Below, piece by piece: positions 42,389-51,360 of a DNA stretch of 64,000 nucleotides (position 1 is the first letter of the stretch; the number at the start of each line of letters is the position of its first letter). Source of the DNA: Flavobacteriales bacterium (GTDB lineage: Bacteria; Bacteroidota; Bacteroidia; Flavobacteriales_F; PHOS-HE28); assembly GCA_016716605.1 (NCBI GenBank), contig JADJWA010000001.1, positions 744,001 through 808,000 on the forward strand, given 5' to 3'. The notes beneath the pieces are model-generated. The model saw nothing but the letters and a program-made list of their open reading frames with translations, did not search any database and was not told where the DNA came from. The position numbers and the translations under genes are program-made.

Positions 42389-43873
42389 TCACCCCAGTCC
42401 CTCCACGTACTTCCGATCATTCGCCAGCCGCGGCACCTTGCTCTGCGCATCGTTCATTCCGCGCTCTTTCATCCAAGAAGCGAACGCGCCACGCGGCAGG
42501 CTGCGGATCACCAGCGGGCGCAGCACCTTGCCGACGATGAGGTCCTTGTAGTAGGGATTGCGCTTCTGCAGGGCCGCGTCGACCGCCAACGCGAATCGAT
42601 CGGGCTCTGCTGGCAAGACGGCGAATTCGATGAACCACTCGTGATGAGGCAAGCCTTCGCCGGGCGCCAATTGCGGCGCCACGGTGAACTCGGCCACCTC
42701 GCAGGGCACTTGCTCCATCGCATCCCGAAGCGCGCGATCGACCTCCTCGGCGATCACATGCTCACCGAAGGCGCTGGTGAAGTGCTTCGTTCGGCCGGTG
42801 ACCACGATCCGCGGCGGCGAGAGCGAGACGAAGCGCACGGTGTCGCCGATCTCGTATCCCCACAGGCCCGCGTTGGTGTGCAGCACGAGCGCGTAGTTCG
42901 CGCCCACCTCCACCTCGGCGATGGAGAGGCGCTTGGGCGAGGGCTTGCCTAGCTCGCTGGCGGGGATGAACTCGAAGTAGATGCCGTTGTCGAGCACCAG
43001 CAGCAGCCCATCCTCATTCTCCTTGTCCTGGTATGCGATGAAGCCTTCGCTCGCGGGGAACAGCTCGATGCTGGGAACGCTGCCGCCAATGAGCGATTCC
43101 AAACGCGCGCGATAGGGCCCGTAGTTGACCCCGCCGTAAACGAAGAGCGAGAAGTTGGGGAAGACCTCCTTCACATTCGATTTGCCGGTGCGATCGAGCA
43201 AGCGCTCGAAGTACATCTGCACCCATGCCGGTATGCCGCTGATCAGCCGCATATCCGCGCGCATGGTCTCGGTCACGATCGCCTCCACCTTCGCATCCCA
43301 ATCAGGTATGCTGTTGGTGGCGAAGGAGGGCAGTCGATTCCGCATCAAGTAGCGCGGGACATGATTGGCCACGATGCCGCTGAGCCTTCCGGTGGGGATC
43401 GCGCGGCTCTTGTCGAGCACAGGGCTCCCCTGCAGGAAGATCATCTTGCCATCGACGAAATCGGCCTTGCCGCTGTGCGCGATGCCGGCAAGCAACGCGC
43501 GCCGCGCGCTGCCGATATGATTGGGCAGGCTCTCGCGGGTAATGGGGATGTACTTCGCCCCGCTGGTGGTGCCGCTGGTCTTGCACAGGTAGAGCGGCTG
43601 GCCGGGCCAGAGCACATCGGGCTCACCGAACAGGATCCGGTCGATGTACGGCCTGTAGCCCTCATAATCGCGCAACGGCACGGCTTGCGCCAGCGAAGCA
43701 TGATCGCGCACCTCGTGCAACCGGTGCTCAAGGCCGAAGGAGGTGTCGCCGGCGAAGCGAACAAGCTCCTTCAGCACGGCCTGCTGCGTGGCTGCCGGTT
43801 CCAGGGCGCGGCGCATCACGGCGCTGGTCTCCGCGCGCGCCACCCATTTGGCGATGCCCGATTTGAGGCTCAT
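42389..43873 (-). CDS. GH3 auxin-responsive-promoter family acyl-adenylating protein
   Basis: A 494-residue ANL-superfamily protein. Signatures: YLCKTSGTTSGAKYIPITRE (ATP loop), NFSLFVYGGVNYGPYRARLESLIG, ELFPASEGFIAYQ and YEIGDTVRFVSLSPPRIVVTGRTKHF. In plants, GH3 proteins join amino acids to jasmonate or auxin; bacterial members are widespread in Bacteroidota and their substrates are unknown. It lies 107 bp downstream of the M23 peptidase gene on the same strand. Confidence 0.88.
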   Translation of the reverse strand: MSLKSGIAKWVARAETSAVMRRALEPAATQQAVLKELVRFAGDTSFGLEHRLHEVRDHASLAQAVPLRDYEGYRPYIDRILFGEPDVLWPGQPLYLCKTSGTTSGAKYIPITRESLPNHIGSARRALLAGIAHSGKADFVDGKMIFLQGSPVLDKSRAIPTGRLSGIVANHVPRYLMRNRLPSFATNSIPDWDAKVEAIVTETMRADMRLISGIPAWVQMYFERLLDRTGKSNVKEVFPNFSLFVYGGVNYGPYRARLESLIGGSVPSIELFPASEGFIAYQDKENEDGLLLVLDNGIYFEFIPASELGKPSPKRLSIAEVEVGANYALVLHTNAGLWGYEIGDTVRFVSLSPPRIVVTGRTKHFTSAFGEHVIAEEVDRALRDAMEQVPCEVAEFTVAPQLAPGEGLPHHEWFIEFAVLPAEPDRFALAVDAALQKRNPYYKDLIVGKVLRPLVIRSLPRGAFASWMKERGMNDAQSKVPRLANDRKYVEGLG

Positions 43874-43980
43874 TCAGCTCCAGCTCGTTCCTCCTGTTCC
43901 ATGCCCGCGGCTCCTGTTGGCGTGCGGCCGTGCGAAGCAACCGTCAACCGGATCAACCTGCAACTCTCAGCCGCCATGCG

Positions 43981-44889
43981 CTATTGGAGCACCATATAGG
44001 CCGCTGGATCCACAGGCTCACCATTGTGCCACAGCTCGAAATGCAGATGTGGGCCGCTGCTGTTCTCTCCGGTATTGCCCACGATGGCCACGGCCTCTCC
44101 GGACTTCACCCGCTCCCCTTCTTTCTTGAGCAGCACGCGGTTGTGCTTGTACACGCTTACCAGCCCATTGCTGTGCTGCACAGCCAGCACATGACCCGCA
44201 TCGGTGGTCCAGCTGGCCAGAGCCACGGTGCCCGCCAAGCAACACTTCACGGCCGCATCGGGTGCGGTGACCACGTCGGTGCCGAAATGGCCCTTGGCCA
44301 GGTCGAAGGCGCTGGTTACGATGCCTTGCACGGGCGGCACGAAGAGCACGCTGGCCAATTCGCGCCGCTCGCTTGCTCCGCGGCCTTCCACCAGACTGTA
44401 CTGCTCTTCGGACTGGACCTTCGCGCGCAACGCATGCTCCACCTCGCTGGGCCAGAGCGCGGAGGTGTCCTGCCGGGCCAATACGGGCCTTTGCAGCAAG
44501 GCGCTATCAACCTTGGCGGCTCCGGAGAGCACGGCTTGCAGGTTCATGATGAATGCGCGCTGCTCGACCAGGGCCGTTTCCAAGGAATCTGCGCGTTCGG
44601 CGGAACGGAATGCCTGCAGGCGGGTCTCTTCGTCGCTGTAGCCGGGGATATAGCGCTTGAGCGGCGTGAACACGATGAGCACGGTGACCAATGTGCCATA
44701 GAACAGGAAGGCCAGCACCGTGAACACCAGGACGCTCAACCTATTGAGCCTTGCGCTGAAGCGCTCCTCGAAGCTGCGGTCGTCGATGAGCACCAGCCGG
44801 TAGGTGCTCCGCAGCCGCGCTAGCAGGCCCTTGCTGCGCGCCCGTCCTTGCCCTTTCCCTCCTACGGCCATGCCGCGAAGTTCGCGCAC
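43981..44889 (-). CDS. M23 family metallopeptidase (LytM type), membrane anchored
   Basis: A 302-residue protein with a basic cytoplasmic head, one TM (LSVLVFTVLAFLFYGTLVTVLIVF) and a helical linker. The LytM domain has the zinc ligands HFGTD and GPHLHFELW, plus AIVGNTGENSSG. The motif set looks complete, so peptidoglycan endopeptidase activity is likely. ATG 44871 (MAVGGKG) is an equally good start. It is divergent from the sprE-like gene and precedes the GH3-family gene, a pairing I recall from other Flavobacteriia. Confidence 0.88.
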   Translation of the reverse strand: MRELRGMAVGGKGQGRARSKGLLARLRSTYRLVLIDDRSFEERFSARLNRLSVLVFTVLAFLFYGTLVTVLIVFTPLKRYIPGYSDEETRLQAFRSAERADSLETALVEQRAFIMNLQAVLSGAAKVDSALLQRPVLARQDTSALWPSEVEHALRAKVQSEEQYSLVEGRGASERRELASVLFVPPVQGIVTSAFDLAKGHFGTDVVTAPDAAVKCCLAGTVALASWTTDAGHVLAVQHSNGLVSVYKHNRVLLKKEGERVKSGEAVAIVGNTGENSSGPHLHFELWHNGEPVDPAAYMVLQ

Positions 44890-44910
44890 GCGGCGAAGGG
44901 GCCCATGAAA

Positions 44911-44918
44911 TAACTTCG
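44911..44918 (+). promoter_or_regulatory. Putative -7 box TAACTTCG
   Basis: 24 bases before the sprE-like ATG; a weaker box, TATCCTCG, lies at 44931-44938. Confidence 0.45.
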
Positions 44919-44942
44919 GCCGCTCGCAGTTATCCTCGCCTG

Positions 44943-47555
44943 ATGCGCCTTGCTACCCGGTTCACGCCCATCTTGCTGATCGCCATCGGCTTGGGGTGGC
45001 TTTCGGGCTGCAAGCAGGACAAGGATGCTTTCCTGAACCGCACGTACCACCGGCTCACGGCACGGGACAACGGCTGGTTCAACGCCAACGAGAAGCTGAA
45101 GGAGACCGTGATGGGCATCGAGGATGCCCATGTGGATGACTTCGATCAAGTGCTGCCCCTGTTCATCCACGGCACCGAGCAGCAGGCAAAAAGCGCCACG
45201 CCCGACCTGGAGAAGTGCATCGATAAGTGCTCACTGGTGATCGAGCGGCACGGCATGGAGATCAAGGGCAAGGAAAAGAACACATGGGTGGACGATGCCT
45301 GGTTCGTAATCGCCCGAAGCCAATTCTACAAGCGCAACTACTCTGAGGCCGAGCGCGGCTTCACGCACATCACCCGTCAGTACAAGGGCTTCAACCGCGA
45401 ATTCGATGCGCAGATCTGGCTGGCGCGCACGGCCATCGAGCTCGAACAGTTCGGCAAGGCCAAGAGCGCGCTGGACCATGTGAGCAACGCCAAGAAGCGG
45501 CCCAAGCACCTCGACGAGGGCCTGCTGGCAGCGGTGAGCGCGCAGCTCGAGCTCAAGCGAGGCAAGGTGGACGACGCGATCATGCACCTGGAGCGCGCCG
45601 TGCCCGTGGCCCGCACCAAGCGCGAGCGCGTTCGCTGGGCCTTCGTGCTCGCGCAGCTCTATCAGCTCAAGGGACAGGAGAAGAAGGCGATCGACCAATT
45701 CGCCGCCGTGGCCAAGATGGGTCCTCCCTACGAGATGGCCTTCCACGCGCAGATCTTCCAAGCGCTCGCCTACAACAAGGGCGATAGCAAGGCCCTGCGC
45801 AAGATGCTCAAAGGCATGCTCCGCGACGACAAGCACATCGACCACTTCGACATGATCCACTATGCGCTGGCGGAGCTGGACCTGAAGGAGCGCAAGAAGG
45901 ACGATGCGCTGGCCAGCCTGCGCACCAGCGTGAAGGTGAGCACCAACGACACCAAGCAGAAGGCCAAGAGCTTCCTGAAGCTGGCCGACATCCACTTCGA
46001 CGACCGCAAGTACAAGCCGGCCCAGCAGTACTACGACAGCACCAAAGCCCTGCTGAACCCCGAACACCTGCGTTTCGATGAGGTGGAAACCCGGGCCCGG
46101 GTGCTCGGCGACCTCGTGGCCCAACTCGACATCATTGCGCTCGAGGACAGCCTGCAAGCGCTCATGGGGCTGGACCCCGAGGAACTGCAGAAGAAGATCC
46201 GCGGCATCATCCGCCAGCGCGAGGATGCGGAAGAGGAGCAGCGGCGAAAGGAGGAAGAGGCCCGCTCAGCGCCCGACCCCTCAGCCGACAGGCCGGCGGC
46301 ACCAGCCCCTGGCGGCCGTGGCAATTGGTACTTCTATGATCCGCAGCAGATCAGCCGGGGCATGGCCAACTTCAAGCGGAAGTGGGGCAACCGAAAGCTG
46401 GAGGATGAATGGCGGAGGCAGGACCGGAGCGGCAGCGCCTTGTCGCAATCGGAGATCGAGGACGAGGATGAAGAGCGCGATGGCAAAGAGGGGAAGGAAC
46501 TTGAATGGAAGGATCCCGCGACCTATATGCGCGACATCCCTGCAGACGATGCCGCCCTCGCGACTTCCAACGGGCGCATCTGCGGGGCGCTCTATGCCAG
46601 CGGCATGATATACAAGGAGCAGCTCAAGGACATCGACAACGCCATCGAGAGCTTCGAGGTGCTCAACAGCCGCTTCGATTCCTGTGCATACACGCCTGAG
46701 AGCCACTACCAGTTGTACCGAATCTATCTGCAGAAGGAAAGCGAAGGGTGGGTGGACCTGATGGGCGGCAGCGGCTCAAAGACCTACGCGGACATCATCC
46801 TGGAGCGCTGGCCCAACTCGCAGTTCGCCCGCTTGGTGCGCGACCCGAACCTGCTGCAGGCCGATGCCGAACGGCGCGCTGCCGAGGAAAGCGCTTACCG
46901 GGAGGTGTACCGCCTATTCCGCGAGCGAGCCTACTACCCCACTATCACCGCCTGTGACCGCGTGATCCTCGAGGAGCCCAACAACCACTTCCGCCCGAAG
47001 TACCATTTCCTCAAGGCCATGGCCATTGGGGGAACGCGCAATGTGCCGGAGTATCGTTCGGCGCTCACTGCCGTGAAGGACGAATACCCCGGCACCGAAG
47101 AGGCGGCACGCGCCGAAGAACTCCTCACCGGCCTGGACGGCGGAAGCGGCGGAGCGCCCAAGCCGAAAGCGCCTGAAGGCCCGGTGTACAGTAAGGACGA
47201 TGGCCCGCACACCTACGTGGTGGTGGTGCCCATGGCCGGTTCAGATGCCGATCTGCTCTCCGCGGCCATCTCCGATTTCAACGGCGCGTACTTCGGCCAC
47301 ACGCCCTTGCAGGTGAACAGTAGCATGCTCGATGGCGAGCGCCGATTGATGCTGGCCACCCCGCTGCCCTCGAAGGCCAAGGCCATCGAGTACCATAATC
47401 TCTTCGTCGGCAATGAGGACATGCTGCAAGGGCTGGCCGACCAAGGCTATCCGGCCTTCGCCATCAGCCAAGCCAACTATGCGGCCTTCTTCAAAGCCAG
47501 GGACGTGGCAGGTTATCAGGCCTTCTTCCTTCAGAACTACCTTGACGGTCAGTAG
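44943..47555 (+). CDS. sprE: TPR lipoprotein, SprE/PorW-like T9SS and gliding component
   Basis: An 870-residue lipoprotein (lipobox IGLGWLSGC). The N-terminus CKQDKDAFLNRTYHRLTARDNGWFNANEKL has the layout of SprE/PorW, an outer-membrane-linked T9SS partner needed for secretion and gliding. Residues ~110-400 form TPR-like helical pairs (AWFVIARSQFYKRNYSEAERGFTHI, FDAQIWLARTAIELEQFGKA). A charged, low-complexity segment (~420-545) follows, then further TPR-like helices and a C-terminal alpha/beta domain. Length fits SprE. The bactofilin gene follows 63 bp later. Confidence 0.8.
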   Translation: MRLATRFTPILLIAIGLGWLSGCKQDKDAFLNRTYHRLTARDNGWFNANEKLKETVMGIEDAHVDDFDQVLPLFIHGTEQQAKSATPDLEKCIDKCSLVIERHGMEIKGKEKNTWVDDAWFVIARSQFYKRNYSEAERGFTHITRQYKGFNREFDAQIWLARTAIELEQFGKAKSALDHVSNAKKRPKHLDEGLLAAVSAQLELKRGKVDDAIMHLERAVPVARTKRERVRWAFVLAQLYQLKGQEKKAIDQFAAVAKMGPPYEMAFHAQIFQALAYNKGDSKALRKMLKGMLRDDKHIDHFDMIHYALAELDLKERKKDDALASLRTSVKVSTNDTKQKAKSFLKLADIHFDDRKYKPAQQYYDSTKALLNPEHLRFDEVETRARVLGDLVAQLDIIALEDSLQALMGLDPEELQKKIRGIIRQREDAEEEQRRKEEEARSAPDPSADRPAAPAPGGRGNWYFYDPQQISRGMANFKRKWGNRKLEDEWRRQDRSGSALSQSEIEDEDEERDGKEGKELEWKDPATYMRDIPADDAALATSNGRICGALYASGMIYKEQLKDIDNAIESFEVLNSRFDSCAYTPESHYQLYRIYLQKESEGWVDLMGGSGSKTYADIILERWPNSQFARLVRDPNLLQADAERRAAEESAYREVYRLFRERAYYPTITACDRVILEEPNNHFRPKYHFLKAMAIGGTRNVPEYRSALTAVKDEYPGTEEAARAEELLTGLDGGSGGAPKPKAPEGPVYSKDDGPHTYVVVVPMAGSDADLLSAAISDFNGAYFGHTPLQVNSSMLDGERRLMLATPLPSKAKAIEYHNLFVGNEDMLQGLADQGYPAFAISQANYAAFFKARDVAGYQAFFLQNYLDGQ

Positions 47556-47574
47556 GATAAGCGCCGTTCGCGGT

Positions 47575-47582
47575 TATATTCG
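47575..47582 (+). promoter_or_regulatory. Putative -7 box TATATTCG
   Basis: 36 bases before the bactofilin start, in the short sprE-bactofilin spacer, so bactofilin and the genes after it may have their own promoter. Confidence 0.45.
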
Positions 47583-47618
47583 CGCCCGTCAGGTCCGTTA
47601 ACCCAAAGCCAACCACCC

Positions 47619-48065
47619 ATGTTCGGCAGCGACAAAACCGCCCCAGCGCCCATGAGCAAGCCCAGCGAACCCATCAGCCCCGGCAAGATCAACAGCATCA
47701 TGGAAGGCACCTCCATCGTTGGTGAGGTGAACAGCGACAGCAACATCCGCATCGATGGCAAGGTGAAAGGCACGGTGAGCGCACGCGGCCGAGTGATCAT
47801 CGGGCAATCGGGCGTGATCGAGGGCGAGGTGATCTGCCAGAGCAGCGACATCGAAGGCACCCTGGTAGGCAAGATCAACTGTCAGGACCTTCTGAGCCTG
47901 AAGGCCACCGCCAAACTGCAGGGCGACATCAATACGAAGAAGCTGGCCATTGAGCCCGGCGCCGTGTTCACTGGCAATTGCAGCATGGCCGGCGGCGTGG
48001 TGAAGGAGATGAGTCCGAGCGCTCAGACCGCGCCGCGGCCAGAGCAGGCCCAAGCTGGCCGGTGA
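47619..48065 (+). CDS. Bactofilin (polymer-forming cytoskeletal protein)
   Basis: A 148-residue protein with a beta-helix core of short repeated strands: NSIMEGTSIVGEVNSDSNIRIDG, GRVIIGQSGVIEGEVICQ, SDIEGTLVGKINC and KKLAIEPGAVFTGNCSM. Flexible tails lie on both sides. Bactofilins self-assemble into membrane-linked filaments that place cell-wall or surface machines. It lies between sprE and the ATP synthase operon. Confidence 0.92.
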   Translation: MFGSDKTAPAPMSKPSEPISPGKINSIMEGTSIVGEVNSDSNIRIDGKVKGTVSARGRVIIGQSGVIEGEVICQSSDIEGTLVGKINCQDLLSLKATAKLQGDINTKKLAIEPGAVFTGNCSMAGGVVKEMSPSAQTAPRPEQAQAGR

Positions 48066-48109
48066 TCCTTCGCTGATCTCATCACGAGCGCCCGACCGGG
48101 TGCTGTCGC

Positions 48110-48502
48110 ATGGCGCCTCAACGCTGGTCCTTCTTGATTCCCATCGCGCTGTTCTCTGCGGCCATGGCCGTGCTGCTTTGGCTTGCTCTTTTCGGATTGC
48201 GCGTTCCATTCGGACCCGAGCATGCTATCATGCTCGCGTGGTTCGCATTGGTCACCACGGCGCTCCATCTCTGGCAGGAGCACGCCATGGCCACTGACCC
48301 CAAGGGCTTCGTCCGCCGCTTCATGGGTGGGCTCATGCTTAAAATGCTCCTGTCGCTGGGCGTGCTGGTGGTGCTCTTGCTTCGTGCGCCGAAAGAGACC
48401 CTGATGGTCTCGGGGGTCGTCTTCGCGGCACTTTATCTGGCCTTCCTCGCCTTCAGCACCGTGCGGCTCAGCGGACTTTCGCGCAAGCTGCCGAAGGCAT
48501 GA
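48110..48502 (+). CDS. Four-TM membrane protein upstream of atpZ
   Basis: A 130-residue protein with four TM segments (about 8-28, 37-55, 73-91, 97-118) and a basic C-terminus. It overlaps the AtpZ gene by ATGA, so it probably belongs to the ATP synthase operon. The topology resembles AtpI-type assembly factors, but no decisive motif is visible. Confidence 0.75.
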   Translation: MAPQRWSFLIPIALFSAAMAVLLWLALFGLRVPFGPEHAIMLAWFALVTTALHLWQEHAMATDPKGFVRRFMGGLMLKMLLSLGVLVVLLLRAPKETLMVSGVVFAALYLAFLAFSTVRLSGLSRKLPKA

Positions 48503-48726
48503 GTGCCGAAGATGAACTGAAGAAGGCGCGCAAGGGCTACGACAATTACCTGCGCTACACCGGCCTCGGTTTCACCATGCTGGGCATCGTGCTGGCATGC
48601 ACATTCGGAGGCTGGTGGCTCGATCAACAGCTGGTGTGGCCCTTCCCCATCTTCACGCTCGTGCTGAGCCTGCTAGGCATCGCTGGTGCAATGATCTACC
48701 TGTTCAAGGAGACCGGAAAAGGCTGA
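48499..48726 (+). CDS. atpZ: AtpZ/AtpI family protein
   Basis: A 75-residue protein with two TM helices: YLRYTGLGFTMLGIVLACTFGGWWLD and FPIFTLVLSLLGIAGAMIYLF. The GxxxG-rich first helix and GWWLDQ turn are typical of AtpZ, an ATP synthase accessory linked to ring assembly or cation supply. It precedes atpB by 76 bp with a promoter-like box between. Confidence 0.85.
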   Translation: MSAEDELKKARKGYDNYLRYTGLGFTMLGIVLACTFGGWWLDQQLVWPFPIFTLVLSLLGIAGAMIYLFKETGKG

Positions 48727-48739
48727 AAGCAACGGATCA

Positions 48740-48770
48740 TTCGGTCGATTGAACGGGATCCCTACATTCG
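48740..48770 (+). promoter_or_regulatory. Putative atpB promoter (TTCG-N19-TACATTCG)
   Basis: The -7 box TACATTCG (48763-48770) has TTCG 19 bases upstream (48740-48743), within the 19-21 bp spacing known for Bacteroidota promoters. Transcription would start inside the frame that otherwise extends to a TTG at 48749, which argues for the ATG at 48803 as the true start of atpB. Confidence 0.5.
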
Positions 48771-48802
48771 CGGCCGCAAAGAAGGGGGTGCCCCCGCACG
48801 TG

Positions 48803-49954
48803 ATGCCGCTGAAATCGTTGCTGCGCTTAGTCTTCCTGATGATTAGTGCCCTTTTGATGGGCCCTGTTGCCGCGCAGCACGAGGGACATGACCATGCCGG
48901 ACACGGCCACGCCGATCACGGTCATTCCGACACCGCCATGGCCCACGAGCCAGAGGAAGCGCACCACGCGGAGAAGAAGGGCTTCGACGCAGGGGAGCTC
49001 ATCATGAGCCACATCGGCGATGAGCATGGCTGGCACCTCTGGGGCCACACCAGCCTGCCGCTGCCGATCATCCTGTACAACGGCGAGCGCGGCCTGAGCG
49101 TGTTCAGCAGCAGCCGCTTCGACCATGGCCATAAGACTTACGGCGGCTACCTGCTGCACGATGGACACATTGCCGCCACCGATTCGCCCGATGGAACCGA
49201 CGCGCATCACGCGACCATCGATGAGGAGCTCACGAAAGCCACTTGGGACTTCAGCATCACCAAGAACGTGATGAGCCTCTTCGTAAGCGTGACGCTCCTG
49301 CTCATCATCTTCCTCAGCGTGGCCAAAGCCTACACCCGCCGCGCGGGCCAGGCGCCCACCGGCCTGCAGAACCTCATTGAGCCCATCATCCTCTTCGTGC
49401 GCGACGATGTGGCCAAGAGCGCCATCGGCCACAAGTACGAGCGCTTCCTGCCCTACCTGCTCACGGCCTTCTTCTTCATCTTCCTGAACAACCTGCTGGG
49501 ACTGGTCCCCTTCTTCCCCGGCGGCGCCAACCTCACCGGCAACATCGCCGTGACGATCGTGCTGGCCTTGCTCACCTTCATCATCGTCACGGTGAACGGC
49601 AACAAGCACTATTGGCACCACATCCTGGCCATGCCGGGCGTACCGGGCTGGGTGCTCGCGATCCTCACGCCGGTTGAGATCCTGGGCATGTTCCTGAAGC
49701 CCTTCGTGCTCATGATCCGACTCTTCGCCAACATCACGGCGGGCCACATCATCGCGCTCAGCTTCTTCAGCCTGATCTTCGTGTTCGGCGAGACCAGTGC
49801 AGGCGCCGGCTATGGCGTGGCCATCGGCTCTTGGGCCTTCACGGTGTTCATGATGTGCCTCGAGTTGCTCGTGGCATTCATCCAAGCCTACGTCTTCACC
49901 TTCCTCAGCGCCATGTACATCGGTGCCGCTGTTGAAGAGCCTCACCACCACTAG
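48803..49954 (+). CDS. atpB: F0F1 ATP synthase subunit a
   Basis: A 383-residue membrane subunit that forms the proton half-channels. A signal-like leader (LLRLVFLMISALLMGPVAAQ) is followed by a histidine-rich stretch (HEGHDHAGHGHADHGHS, about residues 25-60). The canonical core comes next: helices around FFFIFLNNLLGLVPFFPGGANLTGN, the half-channel arginine in FVLMIRLFANITAGHIIALSF, and FTFLSAMYIGAAVEEPHHH at the end. It is longer than E. coli subunit a (271) because of the N-terminal extension, a feature of Bacteroidota forms. Confidence 0.95.
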   Translation: MPLKSLLRLVFLMISALLMGPVAAQHEGHDHAGHGHADHGHSDTAMAHEPEEAHHAEKKGFDAGELIMSHIGDEHGWHLWGHTSLPLPIILYNGERGLSVFSSSRFDHGHKTYGGYLLHDGHIAATDSPDGTDAHHATIDEELTKATWDFSITKNVMSLFVSVTLLLIIFLSVAKAYTRRAGQAPTGLQNLIEPIILFVRDDVAKSAIGHKYERFLPYLLTAFFFIFLNNLLGLVPFFPGGANLTGNIAVTIVLALLTFIIVTVNGNKHYWHHILAMPGVPGWVLAILTPVEILGMFLKPFVLMIRLFANITAGHIIALSFFSLIFVFGETSAGAGYGVAIGSWAFTVFMMCLELLVAFIQAYVFTFLSAMYIGAAVEEPHHH

Positions 49955-49979
49955 AACCTTCACAAACAACCACGTTCCC

Positions 49980-50228
49980 ATGTTCCTCTCTGTCCTCCTC
50001 GACCTCGGCACCGGTTACGGTATCGCTGCTCTCGGCGCTGGTCTCGCTGCCCTTGGTGCCGGTGTTGGCATCGGCCGCATCGGCGGTGACGCCGTGCAAG
50101 CCATGGCCCGCCAGCCCGAGTCGATCAACGACCTCCGCGCCAACATGATCCTCACCGCCGCTCTCGTTGAAGGTGCTGCCTTCTTCGCGATGGTGGTGGG
50201 CCTGCTGGTGGTGCTGAAGACCGCTTAA
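49980..50228 (+). CDS. atpE: F0F1 ATP synthase subunit c
   Basis: An 82-residue hairpin protein that builds the rotor ring. The glycine helix is GYGIAALGAGLAALGAGVGIG, the polar loop ARQPE, and the ion-carrying Glu64 lies in AALVEGAAFFAMVVG. The residue after Glu is Gly, not the Ser/Thr found in sodium-binding rings, so proton coupling is expected. ATG 49980 gives the normal length. Confidence 0.95.
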   Translation: MFLSVLLDLGTGYGIAALGAGLAALGAGVGIGRIGGDAVQAMARQPESINDLRANMILTAALVEGAAFFAMVVGLLVVLKTA

Positions 50229-50278
50229 TCAGCGGCCTTCCGTTGTTCAGTCATCCACCCCACTGATTCCGCACGCCC

Positions 50279-50788
50279 ATGCTGCTCGCGAGCCTCGTAG
50301 AGCCCTCCATCGGCCTCATCTTCTGGATGACGCTGACCTTCCTGACCGTGCTCTTCATCCTGGCCAAGTTCGCCTGGAAGCCCATCCTCAATGGGTTGAA
50401 GGAGCGTGAGGCCAGCATCGCCGATGCGTTGAATGAAGCGAAACGCGCTCGCGAAGAGATGGCCGCGCTGGGCGCGAAGAACGAGGAGCTCATGCGCGCT
50501 GCTCGCGAAGAGCGCGAGGTGCTGCTGAAGGAGGCACGCGACATCCGCGACAAGGAGATCGCCGAAGCGAAAGGAAAAGCGAAAGCCGAGGCTGAAGCGC
50601 TTCTGTCACGCGCCCGTGCCGATATCCAGAACGAGAAGAAGGCCGCGATCGTGGAGATGAAGAACCAGCTCGCCGAGCTTAGCATCCAGGTGGCCGAAGT
50701 GATCCTCAAGGAGAAGCTCGCCGATCGCGCCGCGCAGCAATCCTTGGTGGACAAGGTGATGACCGAAGCCGAGCTGCGCAAGTCATGA
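50279..50788 (+). CDS. atpF: F0F1 ATP synthase subunit b
   Basis: A 169-residue peripheral-stalk subunit. One N-terminal TM (PSIGLIFWMTLTFLTVLFILAKFAWKPI) precedes a long charged helix (KEREASIADALNEAKRAREEM onward) with heptad character that dimerises. It overlaps atpH by ATGA. Confidence 0.95.
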   Translation: MLLASLVEPSIGLIFWMTLTFLTVLFILAKFAWKPILNGLKEREASIADALNEAKRAREEMAALGAKNEELMRAAREEREVLLKEARDIRDKEIAEAKGKAKAEAEALLSRARADIQNEKKAAIVEMKNQLAELSIQVAEVILKEKLADRAAQQSLVDKVMTEAELRKS

Positions 50789-51348
50789 AGCACCCCGCAC
50801 CGGTCGCATATCGTTATGCCCGTTCGCTGATGGACATGGCCCGCGAGAAGGGTCAGCTTGATGCGATGCAGGACGATATGCGGCTTTTAGCGAGCACCTG
50901 CGCCGAGAACCGCGAGTTGGTGGTGATCCTGAAAAGCCCGGTGGTGAAGTCCGACGCGAAGGACCGGATCCTCAAGGGCATCTTCGGTGATAAGGTGGGC
51001 CCGATCACCAGGTCCTATATGGGCATCCTGGTGCGCAAAGGCCGCGAGTCGCTGTTGCCCGATGTGGCCGCCGCCTTCAACGAGCTCTTCAAGGTGGACC
51101 AGAACATCGTGACCGCTGTGGTCACCAGCGCTGTTGCGCTGAATGCAGATACCCGCGCCCAGGTAATCGCCCTGGCGATGAAGCAGCACCCTGGCAAGAC
51201 GATCGATCTGAAGGAGAAGGTCGATCCCTCCCTGATCGGAGGCGTGAGCATCCGCATCGGCGATGAGCAGTACGACGGCACTGTGAGCCGCCGCCTCGCC
51301 GATCTGCGCCGCGAATTCTCCAAGAACCCGTACATCCCCGCGATCTAA
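50785..51348 (+). CDS. atpH: F0F1 ATP synthase subunit delta
   Basis: A 187-residue stalk subunit that joins F1 alpha to subunit b. The N-terminal helical bundle begins VAYRYARSLMDMAREKGQLD. The C-terminal signature is DPSLIGGVSIRIGDEQYDGTVSRRLADLRREF. It lies 12 bp before atpA. Confidence 0.95.
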   Translation: MKHPAPVAYRYARSLMDMAREKGQLDAMQDDMRLLASTCAENRELVVILKSPVVKSDAKDRILKGIFGDKVGPITRSYMGILVRKGRESLLPDVAAAFNELFKVDQNIVTAVVTSAVALNADTRAQVIALAMKQHPGKTIDLKEKVDPSLIGGVSIRIGDEQYDGTVSRRLADLRREFSKNPYIPAI

Positions 51349-51360
51349 AGCAACAAGGCC

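Noticed and set aside
48749..48802. TTG start for atpB
   Set aside because: It overlaps the promoter-like TACATTCG box, and the leader begins naturally at the ATG at 48803.
48827..50011. 394-residue minus-strand frame opposite atpB/atpE
   Set aside because: It is antisense to certain ATP synthase genes, with compositional bias typical of a shadow frame in GC-rich DNA.
49980..50228. Sodium-coupled c-ring
   Set aside because: The residue after the ion-binding Glu64 is Gly, not Ser/Thr, so a proton ring is more likely.
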